Source: Chryseobacterium gleum (lineage in GTDB: Bacteria; Bacteroidota; Bacteroidia; Flavobacteriales; Flavobacteriaceae). Taken from it: a DNA stretch of 33,277 nucleotides. Location of the stretch: NCBI GenBank assembly GCA_945897915.1, contig CAMDGB010000024.1:1-33277 (forward strand), given 5' to 3'. Under the pieces are notes generated by a model that did no database searches, was not told the origin of the DNA, and was given only the letters and a program-made list of their open reading frames with translations. The stretch's first letter is position 1; each line of letters begins with the position of its first letter. The translations under genes and the position numbers were made by a program. Positions 1 through 8,799 of the stretch are shown here, in pieces.

Positions 1-1
1 T

Positions 2-100
2 TTTGATAATTATTTAGTATTGTTTGTTTCTCTATGGTTATATATTCAAATAGGTAGGAAAGAAATAACTGTAGATAAAAAAACAATAAAATTAATTTAA
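2..100 (+). CDS. 3' end of a membrane protein (partial)
   Basis: An open frame enters from the left edge and stops at TAA 98-100, giving 32 residues. It begins with a hydrophobic run (LVLFVSLWLYI) followed by a lysine-rich hydrophilic tail, which looks like the last transmembrane helix and cytoplasmic end of a polytopic protein. The acyltransferase gene follows 24 nt later on the same strand inside a polysaccharide cluster. An O-antigen polymerase (Wzy) or flippase (Wzx) would be the usual candidates, but too little is visible to decide. This is inference from position and hydrophobicity only. Confidence 0.5.
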   Translation, partial: FDNYLVLFVSLWLYIQIGRKEITVDKKTIKLI

Positions 101-124
101 AGTTTTGCTGTAAAAATATTTAAT

Positions 125-661
125 ATGAGAAAATTATTTAGATTATTAAAAGAATTATATCTGAGAGCAACTAAAACTGGTGTTGAGTATGCTCGGTATA
201 AGGGTGTGAAAATAGGAGATAATTGCCGAATTTATACATGGAAATTTGGGACAGAGCCTTGGATGATTTCTATAGGCAATAAAGTAACTATAACTAATGG
301 TGTATCGATATTAACTCACGATGGATCAACATGGCTAATGGATGACGAGAAAGGCAGACGCTATTTATACAGAAGGGTAGCAATAGGGAATAATATTTTT
401 ATAGGGATAAATTCAATTATTATGCCTGGTGTAAAAATAGAAGATAATGTAATAATTGCTGCTGGCAGTATTGTTACAAAATCTGTTCCTTCAGGAGTAA
501 TTATTGCAGGGAATCCTGCTAAAATTATTGGAAATTTTGATGACTATCAAAAAGAGGTATTAGAAAAATATGTATCAGACAAAGATTTGGATTATACTTT
601 AGATTATCAAAAAAGAATTGAAAAAGTTATAGATAATTCATTTAAAATATATTTAAAATAA
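125..661 (+). CDS. Hexapeptide-repeat acyltransferase (LbH family)
   Basis: This 178-residue protein is probably a cytoplasmic O-acetyltransferase acting on a sugar of the surface glycan. Residues about 30-140 show the isoleucine/valine-rich hexapeptide pattern of a left-handed beta-helix (IGDNCRI, IGNKVTI, IGNNIFIGINSIIMPGVKI, AAGSIVTKSVPSG) and end with the NPAKIIG signature typical of WcaF/CapG/maltose-acetyltransferase-like enzymes. A His in THDGS (about residue 65) is a plausible catalytic base. A helical C-terminal tail follows. The length is normal for the family. The stop overlaps the next start as TAATG (659-663), so translation is probably coupled to the asparagine-synthase gene. 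The acceptor sugar and whether it is O- or N-acylation cannot be read from the sequence. Confidence 0.87.
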   Translation: MRKLFRLLKELYLRATKTGVEYARYKGVKIGDNCRIYTWKFGTEPWMISIGNKVTITNGVSILTHDGSTWLMDDEKGRRYLYRRVAIGNNIFIGINSIIMPGVKIEDNVIIAAGSIVTKSVPSGVIIAGNPAKIIGNFDDYQKEVLEKYVSDKDLDYTLDYQKRIEKVIDNSFKIYLK

Positions 662-2484
662 TGTGTGGAATTTATTTAACGAACATTCCTTTTGCTGAAG
701 AAGAAGTAAAAGTGAAATTGGAATCGATTCTATTTAGAGGGCCGGATTATACAGGAATACAAAAAATAGCAGATTTAACTTTTGGACATTTGCGTTTGTC
801 TATTTTAGATCTTGATGTACGTTCGCATCAACCCATGAATTTTGAGAATCTCACTATTGTATTCAATGGTGAAATTTATAATTTTCAAGAGATTAAGAAA
901 GAATTGTTGACTTTAGGATATACTTTCAATACCTCTGGCGATACAGAAGTCCTATTAAAAGGTTACAAGGAATGGGGAGAAGGCATCGTACCAAAATTAA
1001 ACGGAATGTTTGCTTTTGCCATATATAATCCGGCAACAAGGAAAATATTCTGCTCCCGGGATCGATTGGGTGTGAAACCTTTTTATTATTCTTGGAAAGA
1101 AGGAAAGTTTGAAATTTGTAGTCAGTTAAGACCGATTAGTCAAAATAAGGTGATTAACGAGGACGCAATTTCTATGTATTTAGATTGTACTTACATTCCT
1201 AGTCCATATACAATTTACAAAGATGTATATAAACTTTCGCCGGGTAATAATTTAGAAATTGATCTTAGTACTCAAAAATTTACCATTAAGGAGTATTGGA
1301 ACTTAAAAGAAGTTACTGATGCAGGATTGTCTTATGAAGACGCTAAAGAGCAATTACACAAATTATTAAAAGATGCCGTAAAAATAAGATTACAGGCCGA
1401 CGTGCCTTTCGGATCCTTCCTTTCCGGAGGAATAGATTCGGCATTGATATCAAGTATTGCAGCCAAGGTCTCTGAAAAACCTATCAAAACATTTTCAATT
1501 GGTTTTGAAGATCCAAAATATGATGAGAGTAAAATAGCGGCTCAATACGCAAAAATTATGGGTTCTGATCATACAGAAACCATCTGTAAACCCAGAGATA
1601 TTCTGGAGATGATTCCAAAATTGATCCAAGTCTATGACGAACCTTTTGCAGATAGTTCGGCTTTGCCTTCATTATTATTGAACAAAGTAACCCAACGCTA
1701 TGTTACCATGGCTCTGTCTGGAGACGGAGGTGATGAGAGCTTTTTAGGTTACAATCATTTTGACTTGGTTGCAAAATTCAAATTGTTAATAAAAATTCCT
1801 CACCTAATTCGTTTCATTGCATCAAAATTTTTAATTTTTAATTTTTTAGGCTCTACATCAGAGTCATTAATAAGAATTCTTAATATAAAATCAAAAAATG
1901 AATTTATCGCTAAAATTTTCGTAGGCTATATTTCTATTTTGAAAAAGAGAAACCTTGATTGGCTATCTCATTATAAGGGCTATCAAACATGGTCTAAAGA
2001 TTTGATTCAAGCTACCGCTGATTTAAACATCAAGCTATGGTTAGAAAACGATAGTAATGTAAAGGTTGACAGAGCGAGTATGGCTTATTCAGTAGAGGTG
2101 CGTAGTCCATTTTTAGATTACAGAATTATAGAGTTTGCAAGGACCTTACCGTTATCCTATCGGTATATGCCTGGAAGAAAAAAGAGGATTCTTAGAGATA
2201 TATTAAAAGAGTATATTCCAGAAGAAGTGTTTAATCAGCCTAAAAGAGGGTTTGCAGTTCCTATAGGACAATGGATTCGCAAAGAATTGAGGGAAGAATT
2301 TGAATCCAATTTATCGGATGATTTTTTAAATCAAGTTCCTAATTTGAATATCACAAAGTTTAAGAAAATGTTCAAAGATCATTTAGATGGGAAGGGGGAC
2401 TACTCTTCTTATGTTTGGAGAGTATATGTGTTGTCTAAATGGTACCAGGAATTTGGTTTTTATAAAATGACAAATGCTGTCTAA
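661..2484 (+). CDS. asnB: Asparagine synthase (glutamine-hydrolysing) family amidotransferase
   Basis: This 607-residue two-domain enzyme carries an N-terminal class II glutamine amidotransferase domain (about 1-200) that starts MCGI, so Cys2 becomes the catalytic N-terminal nucleophile. RGPD lies near residue 26 and FNGEIYN near 68. The C-terminal ATP-pyrophosphatase/asparagine-synthase domain has the PP-loop SGGIDS at 255-260 and SGDGGDE further on. The length matches AsnB (about 600-630). In polysaccharide clusters such proteins usually amidate a uronic acid or another glycan carboxylate instead of making free asparagine. Its position between an acyltransferase and glycosyltransferases supports that role, but the substrate is inferred. 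The start is fixed by the Cys2 requirement and by TAATG overlap with the upstream gene. The 3' end overlaps the next gene by 11 nt. Confidence 0.93.
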   Translation: MCGIYLTNIPFAEEEVKVKLESILFRGPDYTGIQKIADLTFGHLRLSILDLDVRSHQPMNFENLTIVFNGEIYNFQEIKKELLTLGYTFNTSGDTEVLLKGYKEWGEGIVPKLNGMFAFAIYNPATRKIFCSRDRLGVKPFYYSWKEGKFEICSQLRPISQNKVINEDAISMYLDCTYIPSPYTIYKDVYKLSPGNNLEIDLSTQKFTIKEYWNLKEVTDAGLSYEDAKEQLHKLLKDAVKIRLQADVPFGSFLSGGIDSALISSIAAKVSEKPIKTFSIGFEDPKYDESKIAAQYAKIMGSDHTETICKPRDILEMIPKLIQVYDEPFADSSALPSLLLNKVTQRYVTMALSGDGGDESFLGYNHFDLVAKFKLLIKIPHLIRFIASKFLIFNFLGSTSESLIRILNIKSKNEFIAKIFVGYISILKKRNLDWLSHYKGYQTWSKDLIQATADLNIKLWLENDSNVKVDRASMAYSVEVRSPFLDYRIIEFARTLPLSYRYMPGRKKRILRDILKEYIPEEVFNQPKRGFAVPIGQWIRKELREEFESNLSDDFLNQVPNLNITKFKKMFKDHLDGKGDYSSYVWRVYVLSKWYQEFGFYKMTNAV

Positions 2485-3553
2485 AAAGAAAATATTTTTT
2501 ATTTTACCTAGTTTATGTGCAGGAGGAGCGGAACGTGTAATGTCTTTTGTTGCACAACAATTGAATGATTCAAAATTTGAAGCCAAATTGATAGTATTGG
2601 GTTATGAGAATGATGCGGTTTATATTGTTGATAAAATAGAAGTAATTTATTTGAACAAAAAGCGCTTGTTACTGGCAATATTCGATTTGTTTTTTCTTAT
2701 TCGAAAGGAAAAACCAGCTATCGTGATGAGTGCAATAGGACACGTGAATGTTATTATGGGGTTATTTTCTTTTGCTTTTAAAAATATAAAATTCATAGGT
2801 AGAGAAGCAAGTGTAGTTTCCAAGATGTCTCAATTTTCTAATTCCAAGGTCAAAATTTCTTATTTTCTAATTCGTTTTTTTTATAAACGATTGGATATAA
2901 TTGTTTGCCAATCGAAGGATATGAAAAATGATTTTATAAATAATTTCAATATTTCAACTTCACAATTGTTAGTAATTCATAATCCTATCACAGCGATGCC
3001 AGAAATAATGCATATAAAAAATGAAACAGATTTAATGCGTTTTATAACCGTTGGTAGATTAAGCCCGGAAAAAGGACATTTGAGATTACTACAAATTTTA
3101 GCAATGATAGAGAGCTATGAGTTTGTTTACACAATTGTAGGTTCGGGCCCATTATTGCCAGAAATTAAAGACGCAATAATACGTTTAGGTATTCAAGATA
3201 AGGTTAATCTTATTCCTTATACAAGTAAAGTCTTGGAATTGTTAAGTGAAAATAATTATTTTTTACAAGGTTCCTATGTTGAAGGATTTCCAAATGCGTT
3301 GTTGGAAAGCTGCACAGTAGGTACTCCTATTTTGGCATTTAATGCACCAGGAGGCACAAAAGAAATAGTCATACAAGGAGTTAATGGATTTATAGTTGAG
3401 AACGAATTGGAATTCCGGACAGTTTTGTCTAATTTAAATAAATTAAAAACGATTGATCGGGAAATAGTTAAAAAATCAGTTTCTGAAAAGTTTGAAGTGA
3501 ATACGATTGTTAAGAAATATGAAGAATTGTTCGATTCGTTGATTTGTAAATAA
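2474..3553 (+). CDS. Glycosyltransferase family 4 (GT-B fold)
   Basis: This 359-residue GT-B enzyme transfers a sugar from a nucleotide donor to the growing lipid-linked repeat unit at the cytoplasmic face. The N-terminal acceptor domain opens with the glycine-rich LPSLCAGGAERVM motif. The C-terminal Rossmann domain starts near residue 190 (TVGRLSPEKGHLRLL). The donor-site E-x7-E motif is intact in EGFPNALLE, followed by GTPILAFNAPGGTKEI. Residues 83-95 are hydrophobic and may sit on the membrane. The start lies inside the asnB coding sequence (11-nt overlap), typical of this packed operon. Donor and linkage cannot be predicted. Confidence 0.9.
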   Translation: MLSKKKIFFILPSLCAGGAERVMSFVAQQLNDSKFEAKLIVLGYENDAVYIVDKIEVIYLNKKRLLLAIFDLFFLIRKEKPAIVMSAIGHVNVIMGLFSFAFKNIKFIGREASVVSKMSQFSNSKVKISYFLIRFFYKRLDIIVCQSKDMKNDFINNFNISTSQLLVIHNPITAMPEIMHIKNETDLMRFITVGRLSPEKGHLRLLQILAMIESYEFVYTIVGSGPLLPEIKDAIIRLGIQDKVNLIPYTSKVLELLSENNYFLQGSYVEGFPNALLESCTVGTPILAFNAPGGTKEIVIQGVNGFIVENELEFRTVLSNLNKLKTIDREIVKKSVSEKFEVNTIVKKYEELFDSLICK

Positions 3554-3561
3554 ATTATTTA

Positions 3562-4716
3562 ATGAAAATTGCTATTTTAATTTATTCTCTTGGAGGCGGA
3601 GGTGCCGAAAGGGTGGTTTCACAACTTTTACAAAATCTAAAAAAACAAAATATTGATGTAAGCTTGGTGTTGATGAACAAAACGATTGTTTATAAAATTC
3701 CAAAAGATACCGTTATTCATTATCTAGAGAATTCTTCCCCGTTTGAATTAGGAGTCTTTAAATTCTTGAAATTACCACTTCTAGCTTTTCGTTACCATAC
3801 TTTTTTAAGGAATGAAAATATTACAGTAAGTTTATCTTTTTTAACTAGACCTAATTATATTAATTCATTAGCTAATTTTTATAATACAAAAAGAAAGGTA
3901 ATTCTTAGTGAGCGTTCTAATCCTACCATACAATATGGAGGAACATCCTTACATTCGTTAATTAATGCTTTTCTTATTAAAAAATTATTTTCAAAATCTA
4001 ATGGGATTATTGCAAATTCTGAAGGAAATAGAAAAGAATTAATACATAATTTTGGAATTCATAATGATAAAATAATAACGATTCATAATCCTATTGATTT
4101 AGATAATATTTCAAACTATATACCAATAAGAGATTTTTATGACACTAATTATTTTAATTTTATATCTGTTGGAAGGCTTACTAAAGGAAAAAATCAAGAA
4201 TTATTGTTACGCACCTTTAATGAACTTAAGAATAAAAAAATTAGACTTTATATTTTTGGAGATGGAGAGTTAGATTCGTATTTAAAAAATAAAATTTTTC
4301 AATTAAATCTTGAGAGTCAAGTTTTTTTAAAAGGTTTTTCTACCGATATATTTTCCTATTTAAAAGGAGCTGATGCTTTTTTATTTGGTTCTAATCATGA
4401 AGGATTTCCTAATGTTTTGATTGAAGCCATGGCTTGTGGCTTGCCAGTTGTGTCAACAAACTGTCCTTGTGGTCCATCTGAAATCATGGAAGCCTATAAT
4501 TTAAAAAAATCTGATGATAATATAATTACAAAATATGGAATTCTAGTACCAGTTAATAATAAAGGTCTTATGATTGATGCAATAATAGAATTAGTTGACA
4601 ATAAAGAGTATTATGATTTATGCAAAGAAAAAGTAAAAATTCGAGCATTTGATTTTAGAAAAGACATCATATTGAAACAATATGATGACTTTATTAGCAA
4701 GCAAAGTGTTAAGTAA
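3562..4716 (+). CDS. Glycosyltransferase family 4 (PglJ/PglH-like)
   Basis: This 384-residue GT-B glycosyltransferase begins with the acceptor-domain glycine loop IYSLGGGGAERVV. Its donor domain carries SVGRLTKGKNQELL, followed by the complete E-x7-E motif EGFPNVLIEAMACGLPVVS and a CPCGPSEI segment. These are the features of GT4 enzymes such as PglH/PglJ that add HexNAc residues to undecaprenyl-linked glycans. The specificity here is unknown. The gene starts 8 nt after the preceding GT4 stop. The coding sequence is visibly more AT-rich, with more homopolymer runs, than the fused GT gene that follows. That fits a patchwork origin of the cluster, although I did not calculate it. Confidence 0.9.
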   Translation: MKIAILIYSLGGGGAERVVSQLLQNLKKQNIDVSLVLMNKTIVYKIPKDTVIHYLENSSPFELGVFKFLKLPLLAFRYHTFLRNENITVSLSFLTRPNYINSLANFYNTKRKVILSERSNPTIQYGGTSLHSLINAFLIKKLFSKSNGIIANSEGNRKELIHNFGIHNDKIITIHNPIDLDNISNYIPIRDFYDTNYFNFISVGRLTKGKNQELLLRTFNELKNKKIRLYIFGDGELDSYLKNKIFQLNLESQVFLKGFSTDIFSYLKGADAFLFGSNHEGFPNVLIEAMACGLPVVSTNCPCGPSEIMEAYNLKKSDDNIITKYGILVPVNNKGLMIDAIIELVDNKEYYDLCKEKVKIRAFDFRKDIILKQYDDFISKQSVK

Positions 4717-4724
4717 AGATTGAA

Positions 4725-7061
4725 ATGAATAAACAAAAACTCATCCGTATCACCACCGTACCCATTTCATTGGAAATTCTTTTGGGAAATCAATTGAATT
4801 TCATGAACCAGTACTATGACGTAGTGGGGATCTCTTCAGACAAAGAGAATTTATTGAAAGTCGCTGATTTGCAAGGGGTAAAGGTACACCATATTGAAAT
4901 GACCCGCAAAATTACCCTGCTTTATGACTTGATTGCTTTGTGGAAGTTTTACTGCTATTTCAAAAAAGAAAAACCGTTTATCGTTCATACCCATACTCCT
5001 AAAGCGGGAACGCTAGGAATGATTGCAGCTAAATTAGCAGGTGTGCCGCATCGACTGCACACAGTTGCAGGATTGCCATTGCTTGAAGCGAAAGGAGTAA
5101 AGCGAATAATATTGAATATTGTTGAAAAAATCACCTACAGTTGTGCCACTTTTATTTACCCCAATTCAAGAGGTTTAAAAAATATTATAATTCAAGAACA
5201 CTTTTGCCAAACTGAAAAACTAAAAGTACTAGGAAATGGTAGTTCTAATGGAATTGATACTTCCTATTTCAATCCAGATTTTTTTTCTGAAGAAGAAACA
5301 CAAACTTTAAGAACGAAATTAGGATTTACAAAAGAGGATTTTGTTTTCATTTTTGTAGGTCGTTTGGTAGGGGATAAAGGAGTTAACGAAATGGTTAATG
5401 CTTTTGAAATGTTTGATCAAGAAAATAAATTTGGAGGCAAAGCCAAGCTCCTTTTGGTAGGCTCTTTTGAACCAAATTTAGATTCTTTAAGTCCCAATAC
5501 CCTTCATAAAATTGATAGTAATGAAAATATTATTAATGTTGGTTACCAGAATAATGTTCGAAACTTTTATGCTATCAGTAATTGTTTGGTTTTTCCGAGT
5601 TACCGCGAAGGTTTTCCAAATGTGGTGTTACAGGCAGGAGCCATGGGATTGCCGTGTATTGTAACTAATATTAATGGATGTAATGAAATTATTACCAACG
5701 GAGATAATGGAATTATAATACCTGTTAAGGATGAAAAATCGATAGGTCTAGCCATGCAAAAAATCATTACAGATGATTCCTTTAGAACTCATTTGCGCCA
5801 AAATGCAAGAAAAAGAATAGTAGGTCGTTTCGAGCAAACTAAAATATGGGAAGCTATTTTGGCAGAATATAAAAAACTTGAAGATGCACCATCAATTAAA
5901 AATATAAAAAAGAAAGTTATCCGTACGGCTACAGTTGGTATTTCTTTAAACTATTTACTCAAAGGACAATTGGCTTTTTTGCAAAATAATTATGAGGTAA
6001 TTGCCGTTTCCAGTAACGATGAGTTTTTTACTTTGGCTGGAGAAAGAGAAAATGTAAAACTGATTCCAGTGATGATGTCACGCAATATTAGCATCATTAG
6101 AGATTTAATATCCTTTGTGAAGTTATATTTTATTTTCAGTAAAGAAAAACCGCTAATTGTACATTCCATAACACCCAAAGCAGGTTTACTATCTATGGCA
6201 GCAGCCTATTTTGCTAAAGTTCCAATCCGTATACATACTTTTACAGGTTTAATATTTCCTACTAAATTGGGCTTTTTAAAACAAGTATTAATACTAATGG
6301 ACAGGCTTTTATGTCGTTTTGCAACTGCTGTTTACCCTGAAGGACAAGGGGTAAAGACGGATCTTATAAAATATGGAATTACGAATAAGCCTTTAAAAGT
6401 ACTAGCCAATGGTAATGTGAATGGAATAGATTTGGAGCGCTTTAATATGAACTTGTTTTCAAAAGAACATCAACAAAATTTAAGGAATTCATTGGGAATT
6501 GCGCCTGATGATTTTGTTTTTATTTTTATAGGACGTCTCGTAGGGGATAAAGGAATTAATGAATTAGTCTCAGCTTTCAAACTAATTCATAAAACCAACA
6601 ACCAAAATGTCAAACTCCTCCTTGTAGGCTCTTTTGAGTCCAAATACGATGCTTTGCAAACAGAAACATTAAAACTAATAAATTCAAATAAAAACATTAT
6701 ATCTGTTGGTTTTCAAAATGATGTTCGTTCTTATTTAGCCATCAGTAACTGCCTAGTTTTTCCTAGTTACCGGGAAGGATTTCCTAATGTGGTAATTCAG
6801 GCAGGCGCTATGGAATTGCCAAGTATTGTTTCCAACATTAGTGGGTGCAACGAGATTATAGTTGATGGCGAAAATGGATGTATCATTCCAGTTAAGGACA
6901 TTAAAGCACTGTATGAGGCGATGCACAAAATAATGGAGGATAATCGTTTCAGAACCCATTTAATTCAAAATGCTAGACCAATGATTACGAGTCGCTATGA
7001 GCAAAGTGTGGTTTGGAAATCGATATTAGAAGAATATAAAAGATTAGAAAGTAATGTATAA
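4725..7061 (+). CDS. Tandem GT4-GT4 fusion glycosyltransferase
   Basis: This 778-residue protein consists of two complete GT4 glycosyltransferases joined head to tail: residues 1 to about 390 and about 394-778. Both halves have the same order of landmarks. These are an N-terminal (I)R-T(T/A)TV-(I)S segment, a TPKAG motif (after HTH in half 1, HSI in half 2), GNG/GNV-NGID, IF(V/I)[16 protein letters not shown], and [15 protein letters not shown]. The halves have diverged in the acceptor domain: [12 protein letters not shown] in half 1 against [12 protein letters not shown] in half 2. This suggests two enzymes with different acceptors that fused, and not a very recent duplication. In both, the second Glu of E-x7-E is Gln. 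The linker is only about 10-15 residues. Half 2 begins IKKKVIRT with ATA (5904-5906) where a single-domain enzyme would start. The protein probably adds two successive sugars. It overlaps the next gene by 8 nt. Confidence 0.9.
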   Translation: MNKQKLIRITTVPISLEILLGNQLNFMNQYYDVVGISSDKENLLKVADLQGVKVHHIEMTRKITLLYDLIALWKFYCYFKKEKPFIVHTHTPKAGTLGMIAAKLAGVPHRLHTVAGLPLLEAKGVKRIILNIVEKITYSCATFIYPNSRGLKNIIIQEHFCQTEKLKVLGNGSSNGIDTSYFNPDFFSEEETQTLRTKLGFTKEDFVFIFVGRLVGDKGVNEMVNAFEMFDQENKFGGKAKLLLVGSFEPNLDSLSPNTLHKIDSNENIINVGYQNNVRNFYAISNCLVFPSYREGFPNVVLQAGAMGLPCIVTNINGCNEIITNGDNGIIIPVKDEKSIGLAMQKIITDDSFRTHLRQNARKRIVGRFEQTKIWEAILAEYKKLEDAPSIKNIKKKVIRTATVGISLNYLLKGQLAFLQNNYEVIAVSSNDEFFTLAGERENVKLIPVMMSRNISIIRDLISFVKLYFIFSKEKPLIVHSITPKAGLLSMAAAYFAKVPIRIHTFTGLIFPTKLGFLKQVLILMDRLLCRFATAVYPEGQGVKTDLIKYGITNKPLKVLANGNVNGIDLERFNMNLFSKEHQQNLRNSLGIAPDDFVFIFIGRLVGDKGINELVSAFKLIHKTNNQNVKLLLVGSFESKYDALQTETLKLINSNKNIISVGFQNDVRSYLAISNCLVFPSYREGFPNVVIQAGAMELPSIVSNISGCNEIIVDGENGCIIPVKDIKALYEAMHKIMEDNRFRTHLIQNARPMITSRYEQSVVWKSILEEYKRLESNV

Positions 7062-7659
7062 AACCATTATTAAATCAGTTATAGATTTTAGCATTGCCCT
7101 TTTGGGTTTAGTGATCTTTAGCCCTTTAATTATTTTAGTTACTATAGGGTTGTTTATTTCTAATAAAGGAAGGCCTTTTTTTATTCAGAAACGCCCAGGT
7201 AAAAACGAAAAAATATTTAGTATCATCAAGTTTAAAACGATGAATGATAAAAAGGATAGTTTAGGAAATTTATTATCTGATGCGCAGCGATTAACTAAAA
7301 TCGGTTCTTTTGTTCGTAAAACCTCGATTGACGAAATTCCACAATTAATTAATGTACTAAAGGGAGAGATGAGCTTAATTGGGCCAAGACCATTATTGCC
7401 AGAATATTTACCTTTGTATAATGAAATGCAAAAAAAACGTCACGAAGTTAAACCTGGTATTACGGGTTGGGCGCAAATTAATGGAAGAAATGCTATTTCC
7501 TGGCAACAAAAGTTTGAGTATGATTGTTGGTATGTGGATAATATTAGTTTTTTATTAGATTGTAAAATTTTATTTTTAACAATTAGTAAAGTATTTAAAA
7601 AAGATGGTATTTCTCAGAGAGGTACAGTTACTGTTGATTATTTCAAAGGAAATGAGTAG
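7054..7659 (+). CDS. Phosphoglycosyl transferase (bacterial sugar transferase, PglC-like)
   Basis: This 201-residue monotopic phosphoglycosyl transferase transfers a sugar-1-phosphate from a UDP-sugar to undecaprenyl phosphate, the first membrane step of repeat-unit assembly. Residues 8-33 form the hydrophobic re-entrant helix. The catalytic Asp-Glu pair is in [19 protein letters not shown] (about residues 91-94), followed by the GPRPLLPEY phosphate-binding motif and [12 protein letters not shown]. The size is that of the small PglC class, not the long WbaP/WcaJ class with extra N-terminal helices. It is followed directly by an unknown small gene, a formyltransferase and an aminotransferase. 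This resembles loci where PglC uses a diamino-trideoxy sugar, so UDP-4-(formamido) sugar is a reasonable donor guess. Confidence 0.93.
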   Translation: MYKTIIKSVIDFSIALLGLVIFSPLIILVTIGLFISNKGRPFFIQKRPGKNEKIFSIIKFKTMNDKKDSLGNLLSDAQRLTKIGSFVRKTSIDEIPQLINVLKGEMSLIGPRPLLPEYLPLYNEMQKKRHEVKPGITGWAQINGRNAISWQQKFEYDCWYVDNISFLLDCKILFLTISKVFKKDGISQRGTVTVDYFKGNE

Positions 7660-7984
7660 TATAAAAAATTTATTAAACGCAATGGAAAGATCTGAGCATG
7701 CATATAAAATGTATCTGGATGAAAAGAAATATTTTCAAGCGATCAGAATCTTTAATTCAAATAAATTGGTTTACTCAATATTAGAGTCCATGTTAATAGA
7801 AGATAATGATTTAAATAAAAAAATAATAATTAATTACATATTTCATCTAGATGATTGGTTTTCACAATTTAATGAATTAAAAATATCTAGTTCAATTGGA
7901 CTTAATGAAACTTTTTTTTTTGAAAGAATTGAAGGAATGATTCCTTTTCCAATAAATTTTATTTTATGTTTAAATAAACAATAA
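7652..7984 (+). CDS. Small protein of unknown function in glycan cluster
   Basis: I do not recognise this 110-residue protein. I chose the ATG at 7652, preceded by the AAAGGA-like sequence at about 7645-7650, over an upstream ATG at 7604 that would give a 126-residue product overlapping the phosphoglycosyl transferase by 56 nt. With the chosen start the overlap is 8 nt, like other junctions here. The predicted product is largely helical, with alternating charged and hydrophobic residues ([18 protein letters not shown]), no signal peptide, and a hydrophobic C-terminus (FPINFILCL). It sits between the PglC-like enzyme and the formyltransferase, so a role as partner or stabiliser of one of them is possible but unproven. 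The gene is very AT-rich. Confidence 0.65.
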   Translation: MSSIKNLLNAMERSEHAYKMYLDEKKYFQAIRIFNSNKLVYSILESMLIEDNDLNKKIIINYIFHLDDWFSQFNELKISSSIGLNETFFFERIEGMIPFPINFILCLNKQ

Positions 7985-7997
7985 CAAACTTGTATTT

Positions 7998-8756
7998 ATG
8001 AAATATGTATTTGCAGGAGATCGACAAATTAGTGTGCACATTTTAAAATGGATTATGGATAAAGGTTATTATCCAGAAGCGCTTATCGTACCTACTGGTA
8101 AAAATAAAACACATGCTGATGAATTAATTAATTTGTCAAAGCTATCAAAAGAGAGAATATTTATTGGAAATTCTTTTTCTGAATTACCATCAATAGAAAT
8201 TCTAAAATCGTTAAATGTAGACTATTTTATTGGTATTCATTTTCCATATTTGATATCTAAAGAAGTTTTAATAATTCCAAAAATAGGTTTTCTAAATTTA
8301 CATCCTTCATTTTTACCATATAATAAAGGTTGGAACACACCTAGTTGGGCTATTTTAGATAAAACACCATATGGTGCCACTTTACATTTTATGGATCAAA
8401 CATTAGACGAAGGTGATATAATCCACCAAAAAAGAATTGATGTTTTAACTGTTGATACTGCAAATAATTTGTATAAAAAAATATTAATACTAGAGGAAGA
8501 GGTTTTTTTTGAAGCATTTGATGAATTAATATCTTTAAAACCTTCAAGACAAAAACAAATTTCAAAAGGGACTTCTTATAAAAAAAGAGATTTAAAAAAC
8601 ATCCAAGAAATAAATATTTTAGATAGTTATAATGCTGAAGAATTAATAAATAAAATGAGGGCACTTACTACAAATGATATTAATGAGGCAGCATTTTTTA
8701 TTAAGGACGGAAAAAAAATTGCAATACAAATAAAATTAATAAATATAGAGAATTAG
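7998..8756 (+). CDS. Sugar N-formyltransferase (formyl-THF dependent family)
   Basis: This 252-residue protein belongs to the formyltransferase fold shared by methionyl-tRNA formyltransferase and the sugar N-formyltransferases. The catalytic landmarks are N100 and H102 in the segment LNLHPSFLPYNKGWNTP, and an Asp in LDEGDI (137-140). Together these are the Asn-His-Asp set of the family. It lacks the C-terminal tRNA-binding domain and is much shorter than Fmt (about 310 residues). With a sugar aminotransferase directly downstream, the likely reaction is transfer of a formyl group from N10-formyl-tetrahydrofolate to the amino group of a nucleotide-linked 4-amino (or 3-amino) deoxysugar. The gene is AT-rich relative to the aminotransferase, suggesting separate acquisition. 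The exact sugar is inference. Confidence 0.88.
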   Translation: MKYVFAGDRQISVHILKWIMDKGYYPEALIVPTGKNKTHADELINLSKLSKERIFIGNSFSELPSIEILKSLNVDYFIGIHFPYLISKEVLIIPKIGFLNLHPSFLPYNKGWNTPSWAILDKTPYGATLHFMDQTLDEGDIIHQKRIDVLTVDTANNLYKKILILEEEVFFEAFDELISLKPSRQKQISKGTSYKKRDLKNIQEINILDSYNAEELINKMRALTTNDINEAAFFIKDGKKIAIQIKLINIEN

Positions 8757-8799
8757 TTATTTCAGCTAGTAAACTTTAAAATTAACACTTCTATAGAAA

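Noticed and set aside
7604..7984. Longer start (ATG 7604) for the small unknown gene
   Set aside because: It would overlap the phosphoglycosyl transferase by 56 nt; the ATG at 7652 gives an 8-nt overlap like other junctions and has a better upstream purine-rich site.
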